Position numbers and translations under genes: made by a program | Assembly (NCBI RefSeq): GCF_052056485.1 | Contig: NZ_CP183948.1 | Location: 1,550,001-1,614,000 of the forward strand | Length of the DNA: 64,000 nt | Direction of reading: 5' to 3' | DNA from: Paenibacillus_AQ nitricinens | GTDB taxonomy: Bacteria > Bacillota > Bacilli > Paenibacillales > Paenibacillaceae | Notes under the pieces: model-generated | Seen by the model: the letters and a program-made list of their open reading frames with translations, nothing else | What the model was told of the DNA's origin: nothing | Database searches by the model: none | Shown here: piece after piece, positions 8,280 through 17,126 of the stretch | Position numbering within the stretch: the stretch's first letter is position 1 | Layout of the letters: each line of letters starts with the position of its first letter

Positions 8280-9794
8280 ATGAAGAGCTCGGAGACTGTT
8301 AGACTATCAAACCGATTGAAAACCAATATTGATCAGTTGTACGGGTTGCTGGGCGGAAGTTCTGATGTAGTGATAAAAGAGTTGCAGATAGAAGAAAATA
8401 CTCATATTTCTTTGATTTACATAGATGGTCTTGTAGATACTCAGGTGCTGCACAATTCAATTTTGTATTCTTTGCAGGAACATATTCCTTATGAACAGCT
8501 GGGGAAGCTTGAACCCGAGCAGAAGATTGAGATCATTAAGAAACAAATATTAATAGCCGGTGATCTAACCGTCATCGTTGATTTCAACCAATTTGTACAC
8601 GAATTATTGTCCGGTAGTGTAATGCTGCTGCTCGATGGGACATCCACCGCTCTTCGGATCGGTTTACCTGGCTGGGAAGATCGCAATGTAGGAGAACCCA
8701 GTTCGCAATCGGTTGTACGAGGTCCAATGGAAGGATTCACGGAGAATTTGCGGACGAATACAGCACTGGTTCGGCGGAAAATAAAAGATAGCCATTTATG
8801 GCTGGAAACCGTTCAGATCGGAAGGGTGACTCAAACTAGCGTATCCATTATGTATCTAAGTAACATAGCGAATAAGGATTTGGTGCAAGAAGTAAAACAC
8901 CGTCTGAATAAAATTGATACGGACAGTATTCTCGAGAGTGGATATATTGAAGAGTTTATTCAAGAGACGGCAGTTACACCTTTTCCTACTGTATACAACA
9001 GTGATCGTCCGGATACGATTGCAGCAGGTATTTTGGAAGGAAAAGTAGCCATTCTTGTTGATGGTACCCCTTTTGTACTATTGGTACCCACATTTTTTGT
9101 AGCATTTTTTCAGTCTGCTGAGGATTATTACCAAAGAGCAGATATTGGAACATTGCTGAGATTAGTTCGTTTTATTTCGTTTTTTATTACTTTGCTTGCA
9201 CCTTCATTGTATGTTGCGATTACTACGTATCATCAGGAGATGATACCGACCAATCTTGTAATTAGTTTAGCTGCCCAGCGGGAGAGTGTTCCTTTTCCTG
9301 CTTTTGTCGAGGCGCTGATCATGGAAATGACTTATGAGATTTTGCGGGAGGCGGGGGTGCGGATACCTAAAAATATTGGACAGGCAATTTCCATTGTCGG
9401 AACGTTGGTGATTGGGCAAGCAGCGGTTGCGGCGGGTTTTATTTCCTCTGCAATGGTCATCATTGTATCGCTTACAGCCATTTCTAGTTTTGTTATTCCG
9501 GAGACAGGAATGTCTATAGCTGCACGGATGATCCGTTTTGTGCTTATAGCTTTGGCAGGATTTATCGGATTATATGGCATTCTATTCGGGATTTTTATCA
9601 TCGTACTGCATTTGTCGAGCTTGCGTTCTTTCGGAATGCCTTACATGAGTCCGCTCGGACCTTATAACTCAAAAGACTTAAAAGACTCAATTTTTCGCTT
9701 TCCGTGGCCTTTTTTAAAGACAAGACCTGCTGAGAACAAGACTCAGAACCTATTTCGTCAAAGCACATCCAGTGATGAGGAATCAACACAATGA
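8280..9794 (+). CDS. Spore germination receptor A subunit (GerA family)
   Basis: The 504-residue protein has the GerA family layout: a hydrophilic N-terminal half (about 1-240) including a DxLIxGxV-like region (residues 255-265 LEGKVAILVDGTPF), and four or five membrane helices at about 270-455. The conserved TYHQEMIPTNL and PFPAFVEALIMEMTYEILREAG signatures are both present. It forms the core of a nutrient germinant receptor. Its stop overlaps the next ATG by four bases (ATGA), so A and C subunits are translationally coupled. Confidence 0.92.
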   Translation: MKSSETVRLSNRLKTNIDQLYGLLGGSSDVVIKELQIEENTHISLIYIDGLVDTQVLHNSILYSLQEHIPYEQLGKLEPEQKIEIIKKQILIAGDLTVIVDFNQFVHELLSGSVMLLLDGTSTALRIGLPGWEDRNVGEPSSQSVVRGPMEGFTENLRTNTALVRRKIKDSHLWLETVQIGRVTQTSVSIMYLSNIANKDLVQEVKHRLNKIDTDSILESGYIEEFIQETAVTPFPTVYNSDRPDTIAAGILEGKVAILVDGTPFVLLVPTFFVAFFQSAEDYYQRADIGTLLRLVRFISFFITLLAPSLYVAITTYHQEMIPTNLVISLAAQRESVPFPAFVEALIMEMTYEILREAGVRIPKNIGQAISIVGTLVIGQAAVAAGFISSAMVIIVSLTAISSFVIPETGMSIAARMIRFVLIALAGFIGLYGILFGIFIIVLHLSSLRSFGMPYMSPLGPYNSKDLKDSIFRFPWPFLKTRPAENKTQNLFRQSTSSDEESTQ

Positions 9795-11014
9795 ATAAAA
9801 AATTAGTTAGAGGCGCTCTTCGATTGATGATAGCTCTCCAATTTACTTTAGTGCTAAGTGGCTGTTGGGAAAGAAAGGAGCTAAATGAGGTAGCCTTTGT
9901 CCTGGGGATAGGGATCGACAAGGCTGAAACTGGTTATATAGTTTCGATGCAGGTCGTTATTCCATCTGCAATTTCCTCACAATCGAATGGAGGAGGGGGA
10001 GGTACTGGAGTCCCGGTGGTTGTTTATAAATTTACGGTACCTACATTTTATGATGCACAACGTATGTTGAATCTGGATAGTTCTAGAACGAGTTATCTTG
10101 GTCATATCCGGGTGTTAGTGATTGGGGAGGAACTTGCCCGCTCCGGAGTGGGCGAGATACTGGACGTATTTAAAAGAAGTCGGGAACCTAGAATGGATTT
10201 CTACGTTATGGTTGCCAGAAATACAACCGCTAGCGATGTCTTGAATGTCCTTACACCTATGGATAAATTACCAGCGAACAAATTATTTAGTTCCCTAGAT
10301 AATTCTTATAAAGATTCAGCAAAAACAGTCGCTGTCACGCTGGATGATTTTATTGAAACTTTAATGTCCCAAGGTGAAAACCCTGTACTTACCGGAGTGG
10401 AAGTTATGGGAGATCCCAAAGAGGGTGGAGATAAAAGCAATGTAGAGCGAACAATGCCTAAGGCGAGATTGGAATACCATACTGTTGCTGTGTTCAGAAA
10501 AGACAAACTGATCGGTTGGCTAAACGAGGGTGAAACGATCGGTTACAATTATATCAATGATAAGGTAACCTCACATTCTGGTCCGGTAGCAGGGGAAGAC
10601 GGAAAACCTATTGTTATCGAAGCGATCCAGGCTTCAACCAAACGCAAAGTAAAAATTATTGATGGGGAGCCGCATATTTACCTTAATGTGAAGACGCTTT
10701 GCAATATTGAAGAAGTGCAAAGTGTGGAGAATTTGGAACTGGTAAGCACTATAAGACGGTTGGAGAAGGAAACAGAGGAACGGATTATTGAGCGGATGCA
10801 AAACACTGTGGAGCAAGTAAATAATCGCTTCAATGTTGATATTATGGGATTTGGACAATCGATCTACCATGCCAGCCCTAAAGCTTGGGCAAAGCTACAG
10901 CAAACAAAAGGCGATGACTATCTTAAATCATTACCCGTCCATTATAGTGCCTCAGTAGTTATTAACCGCGTGGGTCTAACAGATAATTCTTTTCTTGAAA
11001 AAATCAAGGAGTGA
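9791..11014 (+). CDS. Spore germination lipoprotein, Ger(x)C family
   Basis: The 407-residue protein starts with a lipoprotein signal peptide; lipobox LSGC places the modified Cys at residue 25. The C-subunit signature WERKELNEVAFVLGIGIDKAE follows immediately, as in GerAC. The product would be anchored on the outer face of the spore inner membrane as part of the receptor. It overlaps the A-subunit gene and is followed six bases later by a small membrane-protein gene. Confidence 0.92.
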   Translation: MNKKLVRGALRLMIALQFTLVLSGCWERKELNEVAFVLGIGIDKAETGYIVSMQVVIPSAISSQSNGGGGGTGVPVVVYKFTVPTFYDAQRMLNLDSSRTSYLGHIRVLVIGEELARSGVGEILDVFKRSREPRMDFYVMVARNTTASDVLNVLTPMDKLPANKLFSSLDNSYKDSAKTVAVTLDDFIETLMSQGENPVLTGVEVMGDPKEGGDKSNVERTMPKARLEYHTVAVFRKDKLIGWLNEGETIGYNYINDKVTSHSGPVAGEDGKPIVIEAIQASTKRKVKIIDGEPHIYLNVKTLCNIEEVQSVENLELVSTIRRLEKETEERIIERMQNTVEQVNNRFNVDIMGFGQSIYHASPKAWAKLQQTKGDDYLKSLPVHYSASVVINRVGLTDNSFLEKIKE

Positions 11015-11020
11015 AGCCAA

Positions 11021-11251
11021 ATGATAATACTGTTTTTTTTGGTGATTGCTGTTGGTTGTATGGCACTTGATTTGCCTAAATTAATACGAAAGCGCCGAGT
11101 ACGTGATCTTAGCGTATATTTTATATTTTGGATTTTGGGGCTTGGCGCGACCTTATGCGCGTTGTTAAAGTTGAACATCCCCAGTCCGCTGTTTCTAATT
11201 ATCTTTATCTATAAGCCAATAAATAATTTGTTTGGAATATGGTTTCATTAA
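11021..11251 (+). CDS. Small membrane protein of the germination operon (possible D subunit)
   Basis: The 76-residue protein has two clear hydrophobic segments (about 1-18 and 31-66, the second probably two short spans) around a basic loop LIRKRRVRD. It begins six bases after gerC and ends before the operon terminator, so it belongs to the germination operon. Some GerA-type operons of Bacillus carry a short two-helix D protein that modulates receptor activity. This gene fits by position and topology, not by recognised sequence. Confidence 0.6.
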   Translation: MIILFFLVIAVGCMALDLPKLIRKRRVRDLSVYFIFWILGLGATLCALLKLNIPSPLFLIIFIYKPINNLFGIWFH

Positions 11252-11274
11252 CAACGACGGATTTGCAAACTACC

Positions 11275-11346
11275 AAACCCCTTAGAATATACATTGGATA
11301 AAACTTCTGGTTTTTCTGATGAAATTCTAAGGGGTGTATTTTTTAT
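11275..11346 (+). terminator. Terminator of the gerA-gerC operon
   Basis: ACCCCTTAGAAT near 11277-11289 pairs with ATTCTAAGGGGT (about 11323-11335), followed by GTATTTTTT. Confidence 0.75.
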
Positions 11347-11451
11347 GTCGATCAAAATATTGATTGCTATATACAATTAAATACAATAAAGTTGTCATAT
11401 AGAGGATAATTTTGTCGATTTTTCTGCAAAAATGTTCCAATTCGCATTGCA

Positions 11452-11494
11452 TCAGGTGACTTTAGGGTCTATGAGGTTCGAATCCTCCTCCTGA
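11452..11494 (+). other. tRNA-like fragment (acceptor plus T arm), probably degenerate
   Basis: The segment has GAGG-TTCGAAT-CCTC, a canonical T arm with B-box loop. It is closed by an outer stem of TCAGGTG with the trailing CTCCTGA (6 of 7 pairs). D and anticodon arms are absent, so it is not a functional tRNA. It may be a relic of a tRNA 3' end or a coincidence. Confidence 0.35.
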
Positions 11495-11521
11495 AAAAGA
11501 CAGAAGAAAGTGGTGCACATA

Positions 11522-12295
11522 ATGAGTAGCAACAGATTTGAGAACAAAGTAGTTATTATTACAGGTGCAGGTACAGGAATCGGAAAAGCTACAGCCTTAA
11601 GAGTAGCAAGTGAGGGTGGTACTGTAGTAGTTGCCAATCGATCAGATGCTGGAGCTAACACAGTTGAAGAAATCAAAGCTTTAGGCGGGCAGGCGTTGTT
11701 TGTTCGGGCAGACGTTTCTCTTGAAGCAGACTGCAAAAATATTGTAGATCAAACATTGGCAGCCTACGGAAAAATTGATTGCCTTTACAACAACTCAGCA
11801 ATTACAGGAGATAATGCGGATGTTACAGAATATGATCCGATATTGTTTCAAAAGGTGATTCAGACAAATCTTAATGGCCAATTCTACATGTTGCATTATG
11901 CATTACCACATATGAAATCCGGAGCTTCCGTTCTAAATTGTTCCTCTTTGCATGGTATTTTCATTGGGATGGCCAATGATGCAGCCTATTCAGCAAGTAA
12001 ACATGCCATTGTAGGCATGACTAAATCCGTTGCCAAAGAAGTGGGTCACCGGAACATCAGAGTAAATGCTATTTGCCCTGGTCCTATCCCAACACCAACC
12101 ATGAACAGATATGAAAAGCTGTTGTCTGATGATGTAGAGATGCTTCAATCTCTTATCGCTTCTGGAACGGCTCTGGGCAGATACGGTACGCCTGAGGAAG
12201 TAGCTGCATTTGCATGCTTCCTACTAAGTGATGAGGCTTCCTTTATTACAGGTACAGCACATGTGATTGACGGGGGCTATTCCGCAACAAAGTAA
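11522..12295 (+). CDS. SDR-family oxidoreductase
   Basis: This is a 257-residue classical short-chain dehydrogenase/reductase. The Rossmann motif TGAGTGIG is at residues 14-21, NNSA near 90, the catalytic Ser in NCSS near 141, and YSASK gives Y156 and K160. The acidic/Arg pattern after beta-2 (ANRSD) does not clearly decide between NAD and NADP. I take ATG 11522; in-frame GTG codons lie just upstream at 11510 and 11513. The substrate is unknown. It is a lone gene between a tRNA-like scrap and a structured 3' element. Confidence 0.87.
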   Translation: MSSNRFENKVVIITGAGTGIGKATALRVASEGGTVVVANRSDAGANTVEEIKALGGQALFVRADVSLEADCKNIVDQTLAAYGKIDCLYNNSAITGDNADVTEYDPILFQKVIQTNLNGQFYMLHYALPHMKSGASVLNCSSLHGIFIGMANDAAYSASKHAIVGMTKSVAKEVGHRNIRVNAICPGPIPTPTMNRYEKLLSDDVEMLQSLIASGTALGRYGTPEEVAAFACFLLSDEASFITGTAHVIDGGYSATK

Positions 12296-12340
12296 TTAAG
12301 GATTAATTTACTTATATAACAACTAATATATAATATTAAA

Positions 12341-12419
12341 GGCTTTGCGGCGTATTCTGGTTCCAAAAACCTGTAGGGTGACTGGATTAAAATTGGAAGT
12401 CGCACGCAGAGTCTTTTTT
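12341..12419 (+). ncRNA. Structured RNA element with terminal T-run after SDR gene
   Basis: An outer stem GGCTTTGCG (12341-12349) pairs with CGCAGAGTC (12405-12413), using G-T wobbles, directly before TTTTTT. An inner stem TTCCAA (12361-12366) pairs with TTGGAA (12393-12398). It may be an elaborate terminator of the SDR gene or a small RNA ending in its own terminator. Confidence 0.4.
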
Positions 12420-12759
12420 AGTTGTCTAAAAACAGATTCTTCGTATGTTGGCAAATTGCATGGTTGTAAGGGACAGCTGATACACAAAAATGAATGAATT
12501 AAGGAAAATATGCCATGGATATGTTGGAATTTGTAGAAAATTGTATTTTAATATAAATAAAAAAAGAAATTTGTCGATAATAATATAGGTAATATGTATT
12601 AGTTAATATTCTAGAAAGGGTGTTGTTATAAAAACGATACAGGAAGTAGATGTCTTCGCCCTGAAAAAGCCTGGGGCAGGTATTTTTTGTCTGTGAAGTT
12701 ACATACATTTTCATCTCTATCATTAAAAAAATAACTTTAAAACTTGGAGGAAAAAAATT
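12420..12759. other. AT-rich leader region before STAS-like gene
   Basis: No gene is seen here. A hairpin GCCC (12658-12661)/GGGC (12673-12676) followed by TATTTTTTG (12681-12689) looks like a leader attenuator or terminator. A good AGGAGG-like site (CTTGGAGGAAAA) lies just before the 12760 start codon. Confidence 0.4.
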
Positions 12760-13119
12760 ATGCCATACACAATTAAGTACAACCAAAATGAGAACCATAT
12801 CGATGTAGTATCTATTGATTTTTCAGCTGAAGATGTTCCAGGATACCTTAAAGACTTTGAAAATATCATGAAGCTTGTTAAACCTAAATTTACAGGAACA
12901 ACTGATGTAACAGAATCTAAAAGTGTACTTACTCCTGAGGTTGCAGCTATGCTAGCCCCTACAGGTGCGATGGCGAGTGAAGCTGGTCAAGCAGGATGGG
13001 CTTATGTAACTAAAAATCCAATTTGGAGAATGCAATTGAAACGTATTTTTGGTAGAGATTTTGCAGATGCTTACGATACCTACGAAGAAGCCAGAACATA
13101 CCTAAAAAGTTTGCAATAA
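12760..13119 (+). CDS. Small STAS/SpoIIAA-like domain protein, unknown function
   Basis: The 119-residue protein has alternating strand/helix character. The pattern resembles SpoIIAA-like (STAS/SEC14-like) single-domain proteins: a Thr/Asp-rich segment before a helix with LTPEVAAML, then GWAYVTKNPIWRMQLKRIFG and a final YDTYEEARTYLK, where family members often read like 'F.d.e.A..WL'. No enzyme motif is visible. It has a strong ribosome site, its own terminator and an unusually long AT-rich leader, which suggests high or regulated expression. Its function is unknown. Confidence 0.6.
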   Translation: MPYTIKYNQNENHIDVVSIDFSAEDVPGYLKDFENIMKLVKPKFTGTTDVTESKSVLTPEVAAMLAPTGAMASEAGQAGWAYVTKNPIWRMQLKRIFGRDFADAYDTYEEARTYLKSLQ

Positions 13120-13136
13120 TCTAATATTACAGTTAG

Positions 13137-13173
13137 CAAAAAAGTGCGGAGAATGTTCTCCGCACTTTTTTGC
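13137..13173. terminator. Bidirectional terminator, STAS-like gene and nrdF
   Basis: AAAGTGCGGAGAA and TTCTCCGCACTTTTTT form a near-perfect 13-bp stem with TG loop. The A-run/T-run layout serves both converging genes. Confidence 0.9.
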
Positions 13174-13184
13174 TTTATCTATAT

Positions 13185-14144
13185 TTAAAATTGAAAGTCT
13201 TCATCTTTTAGCGGCTCCACGTTAAGCGCCCGCACGTATCCGTTCCCTTTTTTCGAGAAGAAATCATGCTGCTTGGTGTGGGTACTGATACCATTCTGAA
13301 CAATCGGGTTGATCTCTTCCTCGTCGAATAGCGGATCATGGCCCAGATTCATTATGGCTTTATTGGCATTGTATCTAAGGAAAGTCTTAACCTCGTCCAC
13401 CAGTCCGATGGGAGCATAGATCTGCTCTGTATAACGTTCTTCATTCTCATGGAGCAGTCTAAGGAGGTCTACCAGCTTCTGGTGTAGCTCGCGTTGCTCG
13501 TCCTCTGGAAGCCCGTCAAAGATCTCCTGCGCCAGTACACCGACATATACCCCATGAATGCTCTCATCCCGTAGAATAAGGTCGATAATCTCACCGCTGC
13601 AAGTCATTTTGCCTTGACCGGCCAGATATAGGGGGTAGAAGAAGCCACTGTAGAACAAGTAGCTCTCGAGCAGTACTGAGGCTGCCATGGCAAGGTACAG
13701 ATCTTTGGGTGAATCTATTTTTTTGTAATATTGTGATATGGTCTCTGCCTTGAACTGCAGATAAGGATTCTCTTCAACCCAGCGGAATACACTGTCAATC
13801 TCCTCCGTGGAGGACAAAGTGGTGAAGATGCTGCTGTACGATTTGGCGTGAATCTGTTCCATCATGCCCATAAAGCCAAGCACAGCCTTGCGCTGAAGGC
13901 CTTCGACATGCTCCATAATCTGCGGCATACCTACTCCGCCTTGAATCGTATCCAGCAGCGTGAGTCCGCCGAGTACCTTCATATAGGAATCCTTTTCTGT
14001 CTCGCTGAGTGTGAGCCAGGACATTTTATCATCGGATAATGGGATTTCATCGTCCGTCCAGAATTGCATAATGTTCTGATTCCAGAACATCAATGAGAAA
14101 TCGTCGTCAGGACGGTTCCAGTTAACGGCTTGGATAGCGGTCAT
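13185..14144 (-). CDS. nrdF: Ribonucleotide-diphosphate reductase class Ib, beta subunit
   Basis: The 319-residue protein carries the di-metal/tyrosyl-radical set of NrdF. Ligands are D65 (LLDTIQGG), E96 and H99 (MEQIHAKSY), E160 (LLESYLFYSGF), and E194/H197 (RDESIHG); the radical Tyr is Y103. It generates the radical used by NrdE to reduce ribonucleoside diphosphates for DNA synthesis. It is the last gene of nrdI-nrdE-nrdF, 39 bp after nrdE. Confidence 0.95.
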   Translation of the reverse strand: MTAIQAVNWNRPDDDFSLMFWNQNIMQFWTDDEIPLSDDKMSWLTLSETEKDSYMKVLGGLTLLDTIQGGVGMPQIMEHVEGLQRKAVLGFMGMMEQIHAKSYSSIFTTLSSTEEIDSVFRWVEENPYLQFKAETISQYYKKIDSPKDLYLAMAASVLLESYLFYSGFFYPLYLAGQGKMTCSGEIIDLILRDESIHGVYVGVLAQEIFDGLPEDEQRELHQKLVDLLRLLHENEERYTEQIYAPIGLVDEVKTFLRYNANKAIMNLGHDPLFDEEEINPIVQNGISTHTKQHDFFSKKGNGYVRALNVEPLKDEDFQF

Positions 14145-14183
14145 AATATGGCAATCTCCTTTTCTGCGGCTATAGCCTTCCAG

Positions 14184-16268
14184 TTAGATAGAGCAGGTGA
14201 GGCATTCCTCAACGGACAGCTTTTTGGTCCGGGTGTAATACAGCGACTTCAAACCTTTATGCGCCGCGTACAGATAGGAGCGGGCCAGTTCTCTGGTGGA
14301 GACATCGCTGTTCACATGCAGAACGGTCGAGATGCCCTGGTCGATATGGGGCTGGATTTCCGCGATCAGATCGATTACCTTGAACTGATCCATTTGGTAA
14401 GCCGATTTATAGAAAAATACATTATCCGGCCGCAGGTACGGCATTGGATAGTAAGTCGTTGAATTGGCATAAGTCCGTGTCTCAATCTGCTCTACAATAG
14501 GCATAACACTTGAAGTGGCATTTTGAATATAGGAAATGCTGGCAGTTGGCGCAATCGCCAAACGGTAAGCATGATATAGACCCTTCGCTTTTACTGCATC
14601 GCGTAGTTGTTCCCAGTCCGCAGGGGATGGGATGAAAATATCACCGAACAGCTCTTGTACTCTTGGCGTTACAGGGCGGTAATCTGTAGTCAGGTAACGC
14701 TCAAAATAAGCTCCTGTCGCATAATCAGAAGCCTCGAATCCCTGGAAAGACCGGCCAGTTGCAGCAGCGATCTCCATGCTTTTCTCCAGTGAATGGTAGT
14801 TCATGGTCATGAAAAAGGTCCGGGCAAAATCGCGAGCCTGTTCGCTTTCATAGGCGATCTTGTTCTTGGCCAGATAGCCGTGTAAATTCATAACACCGAG
14901 ACCAACCGAGTGCATCTCTTTGTTTGCTTTGGCTACGCCTGGGGCATTGGAGATGCTGGTCATATCGCTGACAGCGGTCAGGGCGATCATGCCCTCATGT
15001 ACCGATTCACGGATTTTGCCATGCTCCATCACGTTGACAATGTTCAAGGAAGCCAGATTGCAGCTAACATCACGGCGGATAGTATTCTCCTGCCCGTAGT
15101 CTGCAATCTCAGAGGTCTCCTGCAGCTGGAAGATTTCCGTGCAGAGGTTGGACATTTTGATCTGTCCTACGTTTTTCAGGGCATGAGCTTCATTGGCGTT
15201 GCTCTTGTTCATAATATATGGATAGCCAGATTCCAGTTGGATCATGGCGATTTTGGTCAGCATATCCCGTGCGCTCATGGCCTTTTTCTTTTTGACACGT
15301 GGATCGGCTAGCAGCTTATCGTACATTTCATCCAAATCCATGTCATCAAGATGCGTGCCGTAAGCTTTGTACACACTGTAAGGGGCAAATACATGGAGCG
15401 GTTCATTGTCCTTCGCCAGCTTATAGAAGCGATTCGGAATGATTAGGCCGATGGACAGGGTTTTGAGTCTTGTTTTTTCATCGGCATTGATCTTCTTACT
15501 GTCGAGAAATTCAAGAACATCCCAGCCAAAAATGTTGTAGTAAGCGGCTCCAGAGCCTTTACGTTGACCCATCTGGTCAGCATAGGAGAAGCCGTCCTCC
15601 ATCAGCTTGAGCACAGGTATAATGCCTTTGGCTGCATCTTCAACCCCTTTAATGGTCTCCCCGCGGGAGCGAAGCTTGGACAGGTTGACAGCCACGCCAC
15701 CGCCGATCTTCGACAGCTGCATGCAAGTATTTAGTACATAGTTGATCGAATTAAGCGAGTCATCCATTTCAATAAGGAAGCAGGACACTAGCTCACCGCG
15801 ACGGCTCTTGCCGGCATTCAAGAAGGTCGGAGTCGCCGGCTGTAGGCGTTGCTCCATCATTGAACGGGCAAGCATGCTGGCAGTGTCGGCGTTCCCGCGT
15901 CCTAGGTGAAGGGCAACTGCCGCCACACGGTCCGGGTAATGCTCCAGATATTGCTTACGGTCATTGGTTTTTACAGCGTAATCCGTATAGAACTTCGAAG
16001 CTGCCATATAAGATGGAAAACTGAAGTTGTAGGCATGGGTAATTTGATAAACTTCCTCAATTTCAGCCACGCTGTACTGCTCGTAAAAATTTTCATAGAA
16101 ATCCTGTTCAATCATATAATCAACCTTGGCCTTTGTATTCGCAAAAACCAGGCTACGCCGTTCTACATCCCGCATAAATTCGGCTACTGCCTCAAGGTCT
16201 TTATCCAATTGAAAGAAGCCACTTTCGTCTCTCTTCATCAACATGTTGTTTAATTCAATATGCCGCAA
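14184..16268 (-). CDS. nrdE: Ribonucleotide-diphosphate reductase class Ib, alpha subunit
   Basis: The 694-residue catalytic subunit has the usual NrdE length and no N-terminal ATP-cone, as expected for class Ib. Visible features are PATPTFLNAGKSRRGELVSCF, SKIGGGVAVNLS, the NLCTEIF active-site Cys, the Tyr pair region near TRTYANSTTYY and the C-terminal CLTC redox Cys pair. Its start overlaps the end of nrdI by 14 bases, so translation is coupled. It accepts the radical from NrdF and reduces NDPs. Confidence 0.95.
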   Translation of the reverse strand: MRHIELNNMLMKRDESGFFQLDKDLEAVAEFMRDVERRSLVFANTKAKVDYMIEQDFYENFYEQYSVAEIEEVYQITHAYNFSFPSYMAASKFYTDYAVKTNDRKQYLEHYPDRVAAVALHLGRGNADTASMLARSMMEQRLQPATPTFLNAGKSRRGELVSCFLIEMDDSLNSINYVLNTCMQLSKIGGGVAVNLSKLRSRGETIKGVEDAAKGIIPVLKLMEDGFSYADQMGQRKGSGAAYYNIFGWDVLEFLDSKKINADEKTRLKTLSIGLIIPNRFYKLAKDNEPLHVFAPYSVYKAYGTHLDDMDLDEMYDKLLADPRVKKKKAMSARDMLTKIAMIQLESGYPYIMNKSNANEAHALKNVGQIKMSNLCTEIFQLQETSEIADYGQENTIRRDVSCNLASLNIVNVMEHGKIRESVHEGMIALTAVSDMTSISNAPGVAKANKEMHSVGLGVMNLHGYLAKNKIAYESEQARDFARTFFMTMNYHSLEKSMEIAAATGRSFQGFEASDYATGAYFERYLTTDYRPVTPRVQELFGDIFIPSPADWEQLRDAVKAKGLYHAYRLAIAPTASISYIQNATSSVMPIVEQIETRTYANSTTYYPMPYLRPDNVFFYKSAYQMDQFKVIDLIAEIQPHIDQGISTVLHVNSDVSTRELARSYLYAAHKGLKSLYYTRTKKLSVEECLTCSI

Positions 16269-16614
16269 CTCGGCTCACCTCCTGTTTAATTCGTTCTACA
16301 TCACCAAATGTGCCTGATAGTTCAAATTTCCCAATAACTGGAACGTTGTACCGATCTGCAATCAAGTCTGCACTATTCGCGAACAGCTCGCCCCAGTTCT
16401 TGTTGCCGCTGGCGGCGATGCCCTTCAAATTGGAATAATTGTTCTTTAAGAAAGTAGACACCTTCTCTGGAATTTGTCCAAAGCCGGTGGTATATGTAAT
16501 AAGCACATAAGGCTCATCAATGGTCATATGCTCTTCAATCTGCACAGCTGGCAGCTTAAGCTTACCAATGAAGCGTTTGACGTTTCCTGTTTTCGAATCG
16601 TATGCGACTAGCAT
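16255..16614 (-). CDS. nrdI: NrdI flavodoxin-like protein
   Basis: The 119-residue flavodoxin-like protein has the FMN phosphate loop YDSKTGNVKRF near the start, the TYTTGFG loop and the ASGNKNWG segment characteristic of NrdI. NrdI supplies superoxide to assemble the dimanganese-tyrosyl cofactor of NrdF. It is the first gene of the operon, directly downstream of two NrdR boxes. Confidence 0.93.
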   Translation of the reverse strand: MLVAYDSKTGNVKRFIGKLKLPAVQIEEHMTIDEPYVLITYTTGFGQIPEKVSTFLKNNYSNLKGIAASGNKNWGELFANSADLIADRYNVPVIGKFELSGTFGDVERIKQEVSRVAAY

Positions 16615-16701
16615 GGAGTCTCTCCCCCTGTATATATTAAACCTACATTAAATACTGTAAAGATTGAATAGATAAGCTGTAAATACTGGAAAATCATATC
16701 C

Positions 16702-16749
16702 ATACTATATTTAGTGTGCGTTGTTTATTTTAATCACTATATGTTGAAA
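16702..16749 (-). promoter_or_regulatory. Tandem NrdR boxes upstream of nrdIEF
   Basis: ATACTATATTTAGTGT (16702-16717) matches 14 of 16 positions of the NrdR consensus acaCwAtATaTwGtgt. TCACTATATGTTG (from 16734) matches its core. The starts are 32 bp apart, about three helical turns, the arrangement known for NrdR repressor pairs. Repression by NrdR is inferred; nrdR is not in the window. Confidence 0.75.
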
Positions 16750-17030
16750 AGTCAACATGGAAAGAGCCCTTATTTGTTGGGAATTAGTCTAGTAAACGTT
16801 CTATTAAAGTATTGAAATCGCGGAGATTCGCAGGTTATTGCAGTTTATTAAGAGATAGCGCCAATAAGACAAAAGGAATCTCCAGACGAAGTTCTCTTTC
16901 TTAATAACGGCTTTCGTAAAGCACGGTTCTACGGAGAAACTGGATTTAATTCAACAGAAGGTGGATGAGATTATTAATGAAGCTAAAGCTGAGAGAGTGA
17001 ACATGGGCTGTACAATTTCCCACGTACATG
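16750..17030. other. Intergenic stretch with decayed coding scrap upstream of sigK
   Basis: A frame open at about 16868-17065 reads as a helical peptide containing EKLDLIQQKVDEIINEAKA and then MGCTISHVHALLG, but it has no start codon or ribosome site. GGAGATTC (about 16820) and GAATCTCC (about 16876) form a distant inverted repeat. I see no functional gene. Confidence 0.4.
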
Positions 17031-17031
17031 C

Positions 17032-17059
17032 ACTTCTAGGCATCTACCCACATACAATA
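17032..17059 (+). promoter_or_regulatory. Sporulation promoter of sigK (sigma-E/sigma-K type)
   Basis: CATACAATA at 17051-17059 fits both the sigma-K -10 (CATANNNTA) and the sigma-E -10 (CATACANT) consensus. An AC dinucleotide at 17032-17033, 17 bp upstream, fits the minimal sigma-K -35. In Bacillus subtilis sigK is transcribed by sigma-E with SpoIIID and then by sigma-K itself. The match is by eye. Confidence 0.5.
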
Positions 17060-17126
17060 AGATGACCATGAACCCGTAAGGCTAACAGATCGGTTTCATT
17101 GTACAAGTGCGGGAGGTGTCGCCAAG

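Noticed and set aside
16868..17065. Small protein gene upstream of sigK
   Set aside because: The frame has no start codon or ribosome site before its conserved-looking part, and no family was recognised.
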